The position numbers and the translations under genes were made by a program. From Liolophura sinensis (taxonomy: Eukaryota > Mollusca > Polyplacophora > Chitonida > Chitonidae): 64,000 nt of DNA. The notes below the pieces were generated by a model that saw only the letters and a program-made list of their open reading frames with translations, was not told the origin of the DNA and ran no database searches. Below are positions 31,925 to 43,794 of the stretch, one piece after another; within the stretch, counting starts at the first letter, position 1, and the number at the start of each line of letters is the position of its first letter. The stretch spans positions 1-64,000 of the forward strand of contig NW_027017983.1 in NCBI RefSeq assembly GCF_032854445.1. Direction: 5' to 3'.

Positions 31925-32424
31925 ATGTACCCCACGTGTCCTCCACCCCCACGGAATGCCAACATGGGCGATGCCTGAACCCGGGGATACCCAGCAGGAA
32001 AACACATCAAGGACTCCACATGAGGTATACTCCAATAGATGGCCTTAACTTGCACACTCTGTTCCTCACCATGAGCACCTCTGTCTCCTACCCAATGAAG
32101 AAGGTGGCACATCAAATACACACCACTCGATCGACCCACGAGCCACCGCCTCAAACGGAGTCACGCGAACGAAATTTCAGAAATAACATTCTTTCTAAGG
32201 AATAGTGTCATGGAGAAATTTTGGAACCACGCAGAGGCAAGACGTGACCAAGCCGGTTGATCGGACCCATCCAACATCCCGTCTCTCTCCATGTAGGGCC
32301 AAAGTGACGTGTTGGGCGTGAGGATCTCGCAAGACCAACACGCCCTCAGCCACCAGGGTCCCGTCCTCGCAGACTACGGGTCGCAATCCACGGCAAACAG
32401 GTCGCTTCCCGGTTGCCTTTCACA
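31925..32424 (-). repeat. Interspersed repeat B-C, minus-strand copy
   Basis: 32,205-32,424 is the reverse complement of unit B (34,728-35,090 and 59,525-59,880), including CAACACGCCCTCAGCCACCA and CGCAGAGGCAAGACGTGACC. 31,925-32,200 corresponds to unit C (AAGGACTCCACATGAGGTAT). B and C occur in the same order in three places, so they form one ~0.7-kb element. It has no coding capacity and I cannot classify it. Confidence 0.7.
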
Positions 32425-32589
32425 CAAAGGAGAAGATGTGAGCCTATTATATTCACCGGGCTTACCCAGGAGAGCTTACACAAGCTTGCCTAAAGGGCCG
32501 AGGTCCTGTTTTATCTGCCCGGAAACCTTACGGGGATGTTTTAAAAGTAATGCCCGGAATAAAGTTCCGCCATCAAGATCGTCTCTTGG

Positions 32590-34200
32590 ACTTAAGTAAT
32601 CGACGAGCTTTAGCTCTAAAATTACAAACCTAGTTTAAATTATCGTTAGGACAATGATTAAATCTGCCTTCACACCTTTTCCGGTCCTTTACGGCTTTAC
32701 GACAGTTATTGTCGCACCAGGGCTTACTTTTGGATTTGTCCAAGGTTTAGGTATAGTTCAATCCGCAGCTCGTAATACAAGCTCATCAAATTTTAATATA
32801 CGATAGTCTGCTGCACTGAGAGTCTCTGGAGTGATATCAGCCTCGGAGAACATCTGGAATGCGATCCAGTCTGCTTGATCGAACTTCCATCTAGCTTTCA
32901 CTGTATAATTTTATCTAAGGAGGACATTATAGAGGGAGGCGTATTTGAGATTTATTTTTTTTGTTTGGACCGATGGCAGTCTTTCCAGGGAGATGTGCTG
33001 TTAGGTCTCCTTTGTGCGAGTGATGTATCCATCACATTCGGATCTGATGTTGAAGGACCAACGTCCTCCAACGATGCAAGCGTAAAAGAAGTCTGAATAG
33101 GGTCCCTAGTGGCCTTAGACGGACGGTAAGAAGGAACACCGGGTTTACGGCTATGCTGATTAGATCCTTTTGTGCAAGTTTAGGTGTATTGTTTTCAGCA
33201 GGAGAAGAGGTATTGTTATAGTTCTCTTGTTCAATATTAGTTTGCGTAGAGCAAGACGAAGACGTAGTGTTGTTGACAGGTTTAATTTAATCAGGTTTGA
33301 CAGCTAATTTTGGCACAGATATTGTGTTGGGCTTATTGTGTTGTCACCGATAGACCAAATTAAAATGTGTTTGAAAACCAACATATGTTGACACACCGTT
33401 GACCACTTTGGCAAATGAACGTTTTAGGGGAGTGTTTGGGGTAAAGGTCAGACGACGTGCTTCTAAGTGATAAGTAATATTATTTTGCACTTTTAATGTA
33501 ATATTCGGCTTCTTTTTTATAAAGAGAGAACAGTCTTTAGAAAAGGACCAATTTCCGCAATTTGAACATTTTAATGTCTTAGTACAGTCGAAGTCTTCAT
33601 GTCCCTCTTCTGCACATCAAAACCAAACCAACCGATTTCTACACTGGCCCTTGCCGTGCCCAAATTTTTCACATTTAAAGCATCTAGTTGGGTCTGGTAT
33701 GTACAGATCCACTCGAACACTGTAGATCGACTGAGGAACAGATGTGTTGTTGAACGTCAGCAAATAAGTATGAAGTATTATAATATTATGACATTTTTTG
33801 TTGTAAATCGCTTGACAACCCGTTGCGATTTTAATTCAGAACACATCTGTTCCTCGGTGAAGTCGGCGAAGTCCTGATCTCTATCTCGGATCGCTCCCTG
33901 ACTAGAATTTGATGTTGTGTAAGGAGACACAACACACAAAATCAGCTATTTTATTTATGGACATTAAATTGAGCGCCTGCTGTTTACGAAAGACTTCGGT
34001 TAGAACATCGCCCGATTTGAACTTTTAAATATTTTGTCCTGCTGAACTTGCAATACATTTGTTTAATACAGACGGATCTAATTTAAACGCAAGTTTTCCT
34101 TCGTTCTTTGTTGAGAGGCCAATTGCTCGACCCACCTTCCGTGTCTAACAACACTTCATTTCTACGTTTTGAAACATTTGTGGAAAGGTTTAGGGAAGAC
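32590..34200 (-). mobile_element. LINE copy (I/Nimb-like) with endonuclease deleted
   Basis: 32,590-32,890 matches the ORF2 linker of the other copies. The sequence then jumps at about 32,895 to the ORF1 end (32,930-33,120), so the endonuclease region is missing. ORF1 knuckles are at 33,560-33,750 and upstream ORF1 sequence continues to ~34,200. Confidence 0.7.
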
Positions 34201-34204
34201 ATGC

Positions 34205-34440
34205 CAGAAAAATTCACAACATGTGTTGTCTGATAGATGTGCTAGGAAATCCTGCAGAAGAAGATGATGCATCCTTCACGTTTGCACCCGGGGTTGAATG
34301 ATCAGCGTTCTCCAACGAACCAAACTTATAAAAAGTTTGAATAACGTTCCTAGTGGCCGTTGACGGACTGACTAATGGGCCACCAGGTGGATCCATTTCA
34401 TGATTTTTACCATATTTATTATGTCAACCGTTGCGTTCTG
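34205..34440 (-). mobile_element. LINE ORF1 fragment
   Basis: The minus strand reads TRNVIQTFYKFGSLENADHS followed by a Ser/Ala-rich tail, a diverged version of the ORF1 end at 1-245. It abuts the previous copy. Confidence 0.6.
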
Positions 34441-34727
34441 TTAAGAATCAGCGGATTTACTGGATTTCCATTGATTTGCACGTGTGGTCGGATAAAAAAC
34501 TACAGTAGAATCGGTTAAAGTAGCCGGTTAGCAGATTTAAATCGGTTTGTGATGATGAACTGGGCGTGTCACGCAAGGGTTTCATGACCAGTTTGTTTCG
34601 GTATAAACAACTCAGCCCTTACACTACAAGATCCCACCCGATAACCATAGGTGACGGAAGGGATGGTTTATTAAATGTTAGCAGGTATGTATTCGTTTTA
34701 ATATGATTTCCATCTCTTTGAATTACC

Positions 34728-35420
34728 CCCCCCCCCCCTTGGGGTTCCGAGGTGATAAAAATACGACCTTGGCCCCCTAGGCAAGCTTGTCGTAAAAGAC
34801 GACTAACCTAGAGCTGTCCCGTGATGGCGCGGTGAATATTATAGGCTCAAATCTTCTCGGTTGTGTGAGAGACAGCCGGGAAGCGACCAGTTTGCCGTGG
34901 GTTGTGACCCGTAATCTCCGAGGACGGGATCCTGGTGATTGAGGGCGTGTTGTTCTTGCGAGGTCCCTCACACCTAACACGTCACTTTGGCCCTTGCTTG
35001 GAGAGAGACGGGAGGTCGGATGGGCCCGGTCCGATCAATCGGCTTGGTCATGTCTTGCCTCTGCGTGGACCGAAAGTTTCTCCATAACATTCAAAACAGA
35101 ATAAATGATATTTTTTAACGTTCGTTTGCGGGCTCATGGGTCAGTCAAGTAGTTCGTTTCTGATTGGCTACCTTCTACAGCTCGTGGTAGGGAATTGGGT
35201 ATGCGTATCAATGGCATCTATTTTAGTAAACTTCATGTGGAGTCCTTGGTGTCTTTCCTGCTGGATATCCCCAGGTTCAGACATCGCCCTTGTTCGCACT
35301 CCGTGGCGGGTGAGGAACACATCGGCTGAACTTTTATTATGTATATGCCATGTCTTCTTCAAACCTTTCTTCTAATGTCTCTATTGTAACTACCAGGTCT
35401 TCCTCTCAGCCGATTTCAAG
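34728..35420 (+). repeat. Interspersed repeat B-C, plus-strand copy
   Basis: Unit B begins at a C-run and TTGGGGTTCCGAGGTGATAA and contains AGGCAAGCTTGTCGTAAAAG and GGATCCTGGTGATTGAGGG. Unit C starts near 35,105 and contains CTTCATGTGGAGTCCTTGG. This is the longest copy. No terminal inverted repeats or Pol III boxes were convincing. Confidence 0.7.
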
Positions 35421-35846
35421 TGCTGACAAGAAAGGAAATTAGAGGTTTTATGGGACTCGGTTGATAACGGACAGGACAGTTGGCTGGCTTTCATGGTTTT
35501 CTCAACAGAGTGACAAAAGCGGGCCTTCAAAATTCATGCATTTGTTTTAAAAAGCCTTTGCAGTGCGCGGTAGTCACATTGAAAAGGTAAAACAGTCATG
35601 ATCTGGAGACATTCTCGTTGAATGTTTCCGGAAACAACAATGAAAACATTTATTAGCTTTCAAAAAAATAAAATATAAGTGTCAAGTCCGACATTCCTAT
35701 ACCATTCGTAGTCCGTAAAGGGCGTTCCAAGTCGATAATCGCAAGATCCATTTCCACAACAACGTTTAACACTAACTCCCGAAGACAAAGGCATGTAAGA
35801 AATTATACATAAAAAAGAAATAAAGCCGGCAACACGCAAGAGAGAA
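35421..35846. other. Unassigned sequence left of the Ty3/Gypsy element
   Basis: I see no gene, RNA or clear repeat here. Confidence 0.5.
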
Positions 35847-35851
35847 GCGGT
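35847..35851. repeat. Target site duplication GCGGT, left copy
   Basis: GCGGT precedes the left LTR and is repeated at 41,077-41,081 after the right LTR. Confidence 0.85.
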
Positions 35852-36037
35852 TGTTTCGTCGCTTTGGGTGCTCCGGGAGTTGAATAATTGAACAGACTTC
35901 TAATAGTTCGAACAAGTCAACTGTTTTACTGAAGATAACATCGGAACCCTACAGCAGGGTCCTGCAACGTCGGACCAGGGGAGTATGTAAAACTATACTT
36001 ATTGGAAACGGACTTACGTTAGGCCAATTACGTGACA
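35852..36037 (-). repeat. 3' LTR of the Ty3/Gypsy element
   Basis: On the minus strand it runs from TGTCACGTAATTGGCC to GAAACA. The purine-rich AAAAGGGGGA immediately upstream (36,038-36,047) is the polypurine tract. Confidence 0.9.
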
Positions 36038-36292
36038 TCCCCCTTTTCAACATGAAATAAGTAAAAGAACATCTGTGAAAGAAATTACAGTTCTTTGAAA
36101 CACGACGACTTAAACCAATGTTCTGGATGTTCAACAGTCTCTGAATTGAAGATGTGGAAGAACCTCTGAAAAGAAACATTTAACAACATGATATAGTGAG
36201 TGAAAATTGAAATTAACTCTTCACGGGACTGTCCAGGGCATACACAACCGGTAGCAAAGTCACTGATACGATAAAGTCAAAAATACAACTTC

Positions 36293-39200
36293 TCACTGAG
36301 ATATATAGTCCTGAAAACGTGCTGGCCTTCGAACCACTCGTCCATACGAAGTACGCGTAACCCCGGTGCTTGGAGTTTCTGTGTTTACTTCCTGACGCGG
36401 TGGACTTGTTGTCCTGGTATCCACGGGGCGATCTTCCTTTTCTGGTACTTGGGCTGGAGTATATACCTCGGGCATTCTTACCTCTGGGCAGTCTTCCTTT
36501 TTCGTTCTTAGACCACGGCGGTTTCTTCTGAACCGTCTACCATCTTCAGTGTGAATGGTGTAGGAGCGTATGTCTACTTGTTTGTCAACAACTGCTTTCT
36601 GCCACTGTTTGTCTCTGTTGTGGGGCTTAAGTCTTACCACATCTCCAGGTTGCAGATCAGCGAGATCACGAGCGGAACGATTGTAGTATCGAGCTTGTTT
36701 CAGCTTTCTACTTGCCAGTTTATCGGTGACTCTGTCAACAGTTTTCGGCTTGAGAAGTTCGTTGGTTGCTGGTAGAAGAGTCCTTGTTCTTCGTCCAAAC
36801 AATCTCTGTACTGATGAGCTACCAATTCCTTCTGCTGGTATGTTTCTCCATTCTAGCAAAGCAAGGAAGGGATCTGTTTTGGCATGTAGAGATTTGGCCA
36901 TGAGCTGCTTCACGGTTTTAACTGCGCTTTCCACTTTGCCATTTGATTGCGGATAACGTGGGGAAGAAGTAATATGTTCAAACTCATACTTGTCGGTAAA
37001 CTTCTTAAACTCGGTCGAATTATAGGGAGGGCCATTGTCTGACATGAGCTCGACAGGAATTCCATGACGGGCAAACTGTGATTTCATCGTTTTTATCACT
37101 GTAGTAGCCGTTTTGTCATGTAATCGATCAATCTCGAAGTAGTCAGAGTAATAGTCTGCCAGTATCATATAATCCTTGCCATCAAACTCAAATAGGTCAC
37201 AACCCACTTTTTCCCATGGCCGACTGGGAATCTCATGGCTGATGAGAGTCTCTTGCGGCTGGTTGTTCTGTAAGGCGTTGCACGTGTCACACTTACTTAA
37301 CAAATCGGTAATGTCCTTTATCATGTTCGGCCAGTATACTAGCTCTCTGGCTCGTTGAATGCATGACTGAAGACCAATGTGCGATGAGTGGAGTCGGTGC
37401 AAGATTTCTGGTCTGGCACTAACAGGAACGATAACTCTCTCACCTTTAAACACTATTCCATTCTGAACGGAGAGTTCATCTCTGAATGGGAAGTACTGCT
37501 GTACTGTAAAGGGAGCATCTTCCTTTCTGTCTGGCCATCCATCCTGTATCACTCTCTTCAGTGTTGACATGGTTGGATCCGATGACGTGGCTGTTTGGAT
37601 CAACTCTATCCGCTGGTCAGAGATAGCAAGATACTCAACCATATTGATGGATTCTGTCTCGATAGCTGTTGGACACCTGTCGTCAATTAGCATGACATCT
37701 CCATGTTCATTTGTAGCTGTCTTGGAATATGGTAAGTATGCGCGACTGAGTGCGTCGGCAAGATACATCTCTGTTCCTTTCTTGTAGGTCACTTCATAAT
37801 CAAACTTCTGCAGCCTCAATAGCATGCGTTGTAGTCTCTTCGGGGCGCTGTGTAGGCTTTTGCGGACGATTGATTCCAGTGGTTTATGGTCGGATTCAAT
37901 CCTGACTTCCTTCCATAGACGTATTGTTCGAACCGTTCAATTCCAAAGACAATGGCGAGCATTTCTCGCTCAATCTGTGCATAATTCTTCTCTGCAGAAG
38001 ACAAGGAACGCGATGCATAGGCCACCGGCTGGCCATTTTGCATGAGACATGCTCCCAGTCCATCTTGGGAAGCATCGCATTGAAGTACTGTTTCAGCTTT
38101 GTCGTCAAAATATCTCAAAACAGGAGGACTTGACAAGATATCCTTCACTTCCTGAAGACATTTTCCATGGACTTCTTCATCCCAGAGAAAGTGATTCTCA
38201 TTTTTGAGAAGTTCTCTTAAAGGGGCAGTTGTCGATGATAGTTTTGGTGCAAATTTCTGGAGGAAGTTGACCATGCCTAACAGACGTTGTGCACTTTTCT
38301 TATCCGTCGGGGCTGGCATATCCTTGATTGCCGTCACTTTAGAAGGATCAGCTTTCAATCCAGAAGAAGACAAGATGTGTCTAAGGTATGGAACCTCCCG
38401 GCACTTGAGTTGAAACTTACTCTAATTCAGTTTAATGTTCTTCTCACGACATCTGTCAATGAAGGCAATCACCTTTCTGTCGTGATCCTCGTCAGCTTCT
38501 TGGTCAGTGTCTCCAACACCAAAAACTTGCTACTTTCACACCATCTAGACCTTCCAGTGCTTCGTTGAGTTTACGCTGGAATTCTTCCGGTGCGGTAGAA
38601 ATACCAAATGGCATACGGAGCCAGCGGTACCGTCCCCAAGGAGTTTCAAAAGTGGTCAGGTGGCTGCTCTCTTCATCGAGCTCAACGTGCCAGAATCCAT
38701 TCTTCGCGTCAGCGTGGCTAAAGCATTTAGCATTGGCAAGATCAGGAAGGAGATCATCGATCGTGGGGGTTGGGTAATGGTTTCGTTTCAGAGCAGAGTT
38801 CAGAGGTTTTGGATCGATACACAGACGAAGTCGTCCATCGGGTTTAGAAACCACAACCATTGCTGAAATCCAGTCAGTAGGCACGGTGACTGGCTTAATT
38901 ATACCTTTCTTGGTCAGAGCCTCTAACTCTTCTTTCAGTTTAGGCTGAAGAGCAACAGGAACTTTGCGACATGGCAACTTAACAGGTTGCACTTTGTCGT
39001 CGACTTCAAGATGTAGCAGTCCTTCCAGTTTTCCTTCTCCTTGAAAAACATCTCTATAGGAAGACTTGATTTCATTCATGGTAACACCAGGCTGTTTCCT
39101 TGACTTCACATCATCACTGTGCTGATGCGACAGCAGCATAATATTCTCAGTCTCTACTGTTATAAGATTCATCTGTTGAACCGCTCTGGCTCCCAACAGA

Positions 39201-40412
39201 GGTCTGTAGTCACCCTTCACGATGACAAATTCAACTCTGTATTTCCTCCCATTCTTAGGATTTTTTATTGAAATGCGGCGTTTCCCGACAGGTATAGTTT
39301 CTGTTCCATTGAACATAACAAGGGTTCTTGTGGATTTTTCCACTTTCTTCAGTTGTCTGTCATTGTAGATTTCAGCGTGGAGATTCTCAGGGAGAATATT
39401 GACCGTAGCTCCACAGTCCAACTGGAAAACAATAGTTTTGCGATTTAGAATCATACGGGCAAAGATACGTTTTGGAAATCCTTTGCCATTGGTGTCAGTC
39501 TGTTTTCCTTTTGAACTTACGGATAGCACATATTCCTCTTCCCCATCTGATGATTCCTCATCAGTGTCCACTTGATGAACTTTATGCTGTCTCTGTTTGC
39601 CTTTATTTGGACATTTGGACGAAAAGTGATTGGGTTTATCACAGTGGGAGCAAACTTTACCCCAGGCAGGGCATTTTTCCTTAACAAAAGGATGACGTTT
39701 GCCACAGAATTTACATTCCAGCTCTGAATGGTTCTTCTGTTTCCCTTTATGTTGCTTCTGCGTTTTCTGTCTGTGTTGGGTTTTGTTCTTATGTTTGTCT
39801 CTTACCTGGTGAACTTCGTCAACAGAAGCCATAGATTTCATTTGCTGAGAAGCCGATTCATGTGCTCTGCACACATCAATGCAAGATTTTAAAGTCAGTC
39901 TCGCATCCTGCAACAACCCCTTTCGAGTATTGTTGTCACGAATTCCAACCACAATTCTGTCTCTTATTAAGCTATCTTCCAGCTGTCCATAATTGCACGT
40001 CTTTGCAAGTGTACGAAGCACTGCAACATACGAGTCAACAGTCTCTGATGTCTCCTGGTCTCGGCGATTAAAGCAGTATCTCTCGTAAGTTTCATTGGTC
40101 TCTCCGACACAAAATGTTTCAAACTTCTGCAGTACAATGTCTATATCCTGTTTATCCTCTTCCTGTGTGAAGGTTAAACCATCAAGAATATCCAATGCAT
40201 CCACGCCTATACAAGTCAGTAGGGTAGCAGTCCTGTATTTACTTTCCGAATCACAAAGTCTAGTTGCGATTTCATAATTGTCCCACATCCGTCTGGATTT
40301 TTTCCAATTCGTCGCCAAGTTTCCTTTCAGACCCAGTGGTTGGCAGTGGAATGTTTGTAGGGACATGTACAACATTAGGAGCGTGTATATTGTTAGCTTG
40401 TTCTTCCGCCAT
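36293..40412 (-). pseudogene. Ty3/Gypsy gag-pol polyprotein
   Basis: The likely start is ATG 40,412 (MAEEQANNIHAPNVVHVP), with a slip near 40,335 into the main frame. Order: gag (GLKGNLATNWKKSRRMWDNY; QETSETVDSYVAVLRTLA), two zinc knuckles (CKFCGKRHPFVKEKC; CSHCDKPNHFSSKC), protease (FQLDCGATVNILP, Cys in place of the usual Thr/Ser after Asp), RT (LCIDPKPLNSAL; HADAKNGFWHVEL; PFGISTAPEEFQ). At ~38,525 a short deletion of about 11 bases removes the catalytic aspartate pair and shifts the frame. TAG follows at 38,422-38,424. RNase H (LQCDASQDGLGACLMQ) shifts again near 37,885. Integrase has HRLHSSHIGLQSCIQRA, CDTCNALQ, CDLFEFDGKDYMILADY, SDNGPPYNSTEF and SNGKVESAVK, ending at 36,293. Confidence 0.85.
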
Positions 40413-40872
40413 TTTCCAGGAATTACAATAACACAAGTCAGTGTGTCACATACTGGGCTTCCGTAGAAAATGCAGCACATCTATATAGAGCACAAGTGTC
40501 ATGGAGCTTCACCAGAGTAAACTCGATTGTCCTACACGCGACATCGTAGAAATCCAGCTTACAGTGCAAAGGCCAAATGTCCGTAACGGGCTTCCATACT
40601 TTTTTTGCTCCAGCGTTGGGGAGAACAGTCAATCACACTAAAAATCAAGCTAATGTTCACAGAGTCCACTGTTATTTCCGTTTGCAATGTTCAGAATCGA
40701 TTATTTTCACAGTGTCCATTCTCAAAATTCACAAGTTTTGAAAGTCACTCACTGTCTGTAAACAACACTCCCGCGCGAGTTGAGCCACTTGTACGATCAG
40801 CGCACAGAGAAAATACGCCAATGTCCGTTGGTACAGAGTTTCAAATTTACCACACGACTGGACGGGAATCTT

Positions 40873-40890
40873 ATCCCAGTTCTGACAACA
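40873..40890 (-). promoter_or_regulatory. Primer binding site of the Ty3/Gypsy element
   Basis: The minus strand directly after the 5' LTR reads TGTTGTCAGAACTGGGAT, two mismatches from a tRNA-Leu-type site (TGGTGTCAGAAGTGGGAT). Confidence 0.55.
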
Positions 40891-41076
40891 TGTTTCCTCG
40901 CTTTGGGTGCTCCGGGAGTTGAATAATTGAACAGAATTCTGATAGTTCGAACAAGTCAACTGTTTTACTGAAGATAACATCGCAACCCTACAGCAGGGTC
41001 CTGCAACGTCGGACCAGGGGAGTATGTAAAACTACACTTATTGGAAACGGACTTACGTTAGGCCAATTACGTGACA
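40891..41076 (-). repeat. 5' LTR of the Ty3/Gypsy element
   Basis: It is 186 bp and differs from the 3' LTR at five sites. It begins TGTCACGTAATTGGCC on the minus strand and is flanked by GCGGT at 41,077-41,081. Confidence 0.9.
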
Positions 41077-41081
41077 GCGGT
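41077..41081. repeat. Target site duplication GCGGT, right copy
   Basis: It matches 35,847-35,851. Confidence 0.85.
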
Positions 41082-41408
41082 CATCAGTTTTCAATGATGC
41101 CGGGCAGACAATGAATATTCCAAGCATGGATTCCATGTCAAAGTTCAAGTTCGTATTCCGTGAATGAGTTCCAGGTCAAATAACAGCTAAACAAGTATCT
41201 CAGTCGCGCTTTAATTGCAACTGTTCATAAAGGCATCATGCTGATGTAATAAGCATGGCTACCTTTACGGCCCCTAGCCCCAGGTTAAGCGGTATTAGAT
41301 ACAGTTTGAAAATGACGAGCGTTACAGACCCTATCCGATCAGATTATGATTCAAAAGTAACGGACGATTACGTCTTTCCCGCTAATATGTAAAGATCTCA
41401 TGCTACAA

Positions 41409-41550
41409 GAGGCGCCATGTATGATGTTACACATGAGATACAAGATAGACGGTTACACTGGGCAACCAGCGCCATCTATGTTGTTAAATACCATGTACGT
41501 GATAGATATGTACATATGGAGAACAGCGCCATCTGTGTGGTTGATCACAA
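41409..41550 (+). repeat. Short tandem array of ~59-bp units
   Basis: GCGCCATGTATGATGTTACA, GCGCCATCTATGTTGTTAAA and GCGCCATCTGTGTGGTTGAT start three imperfect units of about 58-60 bp. No known element was recognised; it lies just beyond the reverse transcriptase fragment that follows. Confidence 0.55.
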
Positions 41551-41559
41551 TGCAGATCG

Positions 41560-42430
41560 CCAGAGATTCTGAACGCTCTGTCCATACCTGCCAACAAGAG
41601 TGTTATACTCATTGTAAAATTTGAGAAACTTAGAATGAAGGCGTTTGATGGAGTATCCTTGACAAACTAGTTTTTGAACTAGCAACTTGTGACGCAGATT
41701 AAAGTCATTACAATTAACGCAAGATCTGACAAATGCTACAAGGCGAGATATGTATACGCCATATGCAGGACCCTTTGGTATATTGATATCTAAATAAGGA
41801 TAATTTACTATATCAAAATTGAAATGATCCCTTTTGTCTTAAAGGCGGCGTGAAAGGAGACCTTGTCCGTCTTTGTACAGATATAGATCCAAATAAGATG
41901 TACCATCAGGACTATCTGTTCTCTCCTTTAAATCCAATGAAGGCGGATAGATTTCCTTCACCGCTTCAGTAATATGGGGATTTTTTAACGCCAGTAGATC
42001 ATCAATATACCGTTTGGTAAATGAAAAGGATCGAGCTTTAAAAATATTACTTTTTTAGTAATTTCTGCATATAGTCGTAATCATTGAAAACAGATATAGG
42101 TCTGCCAAATGAGGCGCACAACTGGTACCCATTGGAATACCTATGCACTGTTGGTAAATGGTATCTCTGAATTTCACATAGATGTTATTAATGAGAAATT
42201 CAAGTAATTCAATAAATAATGTAACATCGCATGAGTGGTAACCTTTATAAAGAGTAGAACTAAAGAAAGCCTTATTGCTTCTGACGTTAATGTACGTAAA
42301 AAGACATTCCAATTTGTACACCCCCTCGCAATTCCCTGAACAGCTATCAGGGAATAATACGTGACAGGGATCAAGATATAATTGACCTATCCGAAGAGGA
42401 AATATGCACAGAACTGCAATCACAGGGTGT
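41560..42430 (-). mobile_element. Penelope-like reverse transcriptase fragment
   Basis: The minus strand encodes FLINNIYVKFRDTIYQQCIG, then IPMGTSCAPHLADLYLF, then after a frame break RSFSFTKRYIDDLLALKN (42,010-42,055) and SLDLKERTDSPDGTSYLDLY, with a C-terminal stretch to ~41,600 (GYSIKRLHSKFLKFYNEYNT). The IPMGT...APxxADL and YIDD motifs are intact in sequence but lie in different frames. PMGT in place of PQG resembles Penelope-like elements; the class is moderately certain. No GIY-YIG endonuclease was seen. Confidence 0.65.
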
Positions 42431-42489
42431 CACCAGACTTAAACGTTTCACTACGAAGAAATCTGGTAACATCCTTAAACTAAATAATT

Positions 42490-43290
42490 ACCTGTTGCCC
42501 TTTAAGACTACCTCCCTTTCGTCGTATATCTATATTGGCCCGTATAGGGTTGGATTTATATTCCTAACCCGACACATTATTTCGACTGCCAAAAGATTGG
42601 TCATGGTAAGGATCAATGTAAAAATAAACTGGTTTGCTTTCGGTGCGGCAGTGAGGGTTATGACGGTTTTGACTGCAGTAGCTTAGTTAAGTGCTGCAAT
42701 TGCGGTGGGGATCACATGGCCTCCTCTAGGGACTGTCCACTGTTCGTTAAAGAAAATCAAATAATAAAGATAAAGTCAAAAACAATTTTTCTTACCAGGA
42801 AGCCCGCAAATTAGTGTCACCCTCTAATACTACTCCGCAGACTTCCTTTGCCAATGTGGTCAGACGAGTAACAGCTATTGCTGTTGAAACTTCATTTGCT
42901 TGGCAATTTGTTAACGACAAACCTAATTCTACTGCTGTGCAATTTTCGACTCAACCTGCGCTTAATTCTTGCTCAACCCAGACTACAAAAAATAAAACCA
43001 GTAAATAGTATCGAACAAACTCACAAACCTGATCCCAAAGCCTCTAAAGATAAAAATGCCAAAAATAAACATCAAAATAATGATAATAAACCTAGTGACC
43101 ATACAGAGCGTCCCTCTAAGGCCAATAGGGATCCTGTCCAAACTTTGAATAAGTTTGGATCGTTGGAGGACATTGATCCTTCGACATCGGATGCGGATGT
43201 GCTGGATACATCACCCGCACCAGGCATATCTAACAGCCGATCTCCAAGGAAGAGTCGTCCTCGGTCCAAACAAAGATAAATCTCCTATAC
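42490..43290 (+). mobile_element. LINE ORF1 (I/Nimb-like), plus strand
   Basis: Zinc knuckles appear as FDCQKIGHGKDQCKNK, VCFRCGSEGYDGFDC and CCNCGGDHMASSRDC (42,575-42,740). After a TAG near 42,812 the frame continues with a Thr/Ser/Asn/Lys-rich region to TQTLNKFGSLED-like and SNSRSPRKSRPRSKQR, ending at 43,279. It is the plus-strand counterpart of the fragment at 1-245, and its ORF2 follows directly. Confidence 0.75.
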
Positions 43291-43299
43291 GCCTCCCTC

Positions 43300-43755
43300 C
43301 ATAATGTCTGTATACCACACAGTTATACAGTGGATTTGTTGAGATCTTCAGGTAATGTTTTTTGAAATAACACAGTTTAATCATTTAATTAATTCTACTG
43401 TCCTTTATCTTCAGGAAACTCATTTAAAAACATCATACAAAGATAAAATAACTCTTAAAATTATTCATTATAGAGTACTTACTCAAGTAAAGACGAACAA
43501 GCAACAGGCGTCTTTTCTATCTTCATCAATAACAATATTATTCACAGTCCTGTTTCCTTGGATACACAGCTTCAGGCTGTGGCCGTTCGTGTTTCATTAT
43601 CTGAAACAATCACATTATGTTCAGTGTATATTCCTTCGAATATTTCTTTGTCAGCTTTCCAGTTGCAAAATTCAAAAGAACAATTGCCAAAACCTTTTAT
43701 AATGATGGGAGATTTTAATTCCCATCCCCCCCCCCACGGGGCAGTAATAACATAA
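43300..43755 (+). mobile_element. LINE ORF2 endonuclease fragment 1
   Basis: The 5' part of the endonuclease (LYLQETHLKTSYKDK) and the later motif FIMMGDFNSHPP are recognisable in two frames. The copy is interrupted at a C-run (43,727-43,736). Confidence 0.7.
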
Positions 43756-43794
43756 ATAATAAATGCAAGATAGTGAAAGACTTCTTATGAAACG

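Larger units (their letters stand above)
35852..41076 (-). mobile_element. Ty3/Gypsy LTR retrotransposon, structurally complete
   Basis: Two 186-bp LTRs (35,852-36,037 and 40,891-41,076) differ at five positions (2.7%), and both sides carry GCGGT. A primer site and a polypurine tract are present and the gag-pol gene fills the interior. Element length is 5,225 bp. The low LTR divergence and intact borders make it one of the youngest insertions in the window, but gag-pol has several lesions. Confidence 0.9.

Noticed and set aside
31843-32154. Minus-strand ORF of 103 codons
   Set aside because: It lies inside repeat unit C and is not kept open in the other copies.
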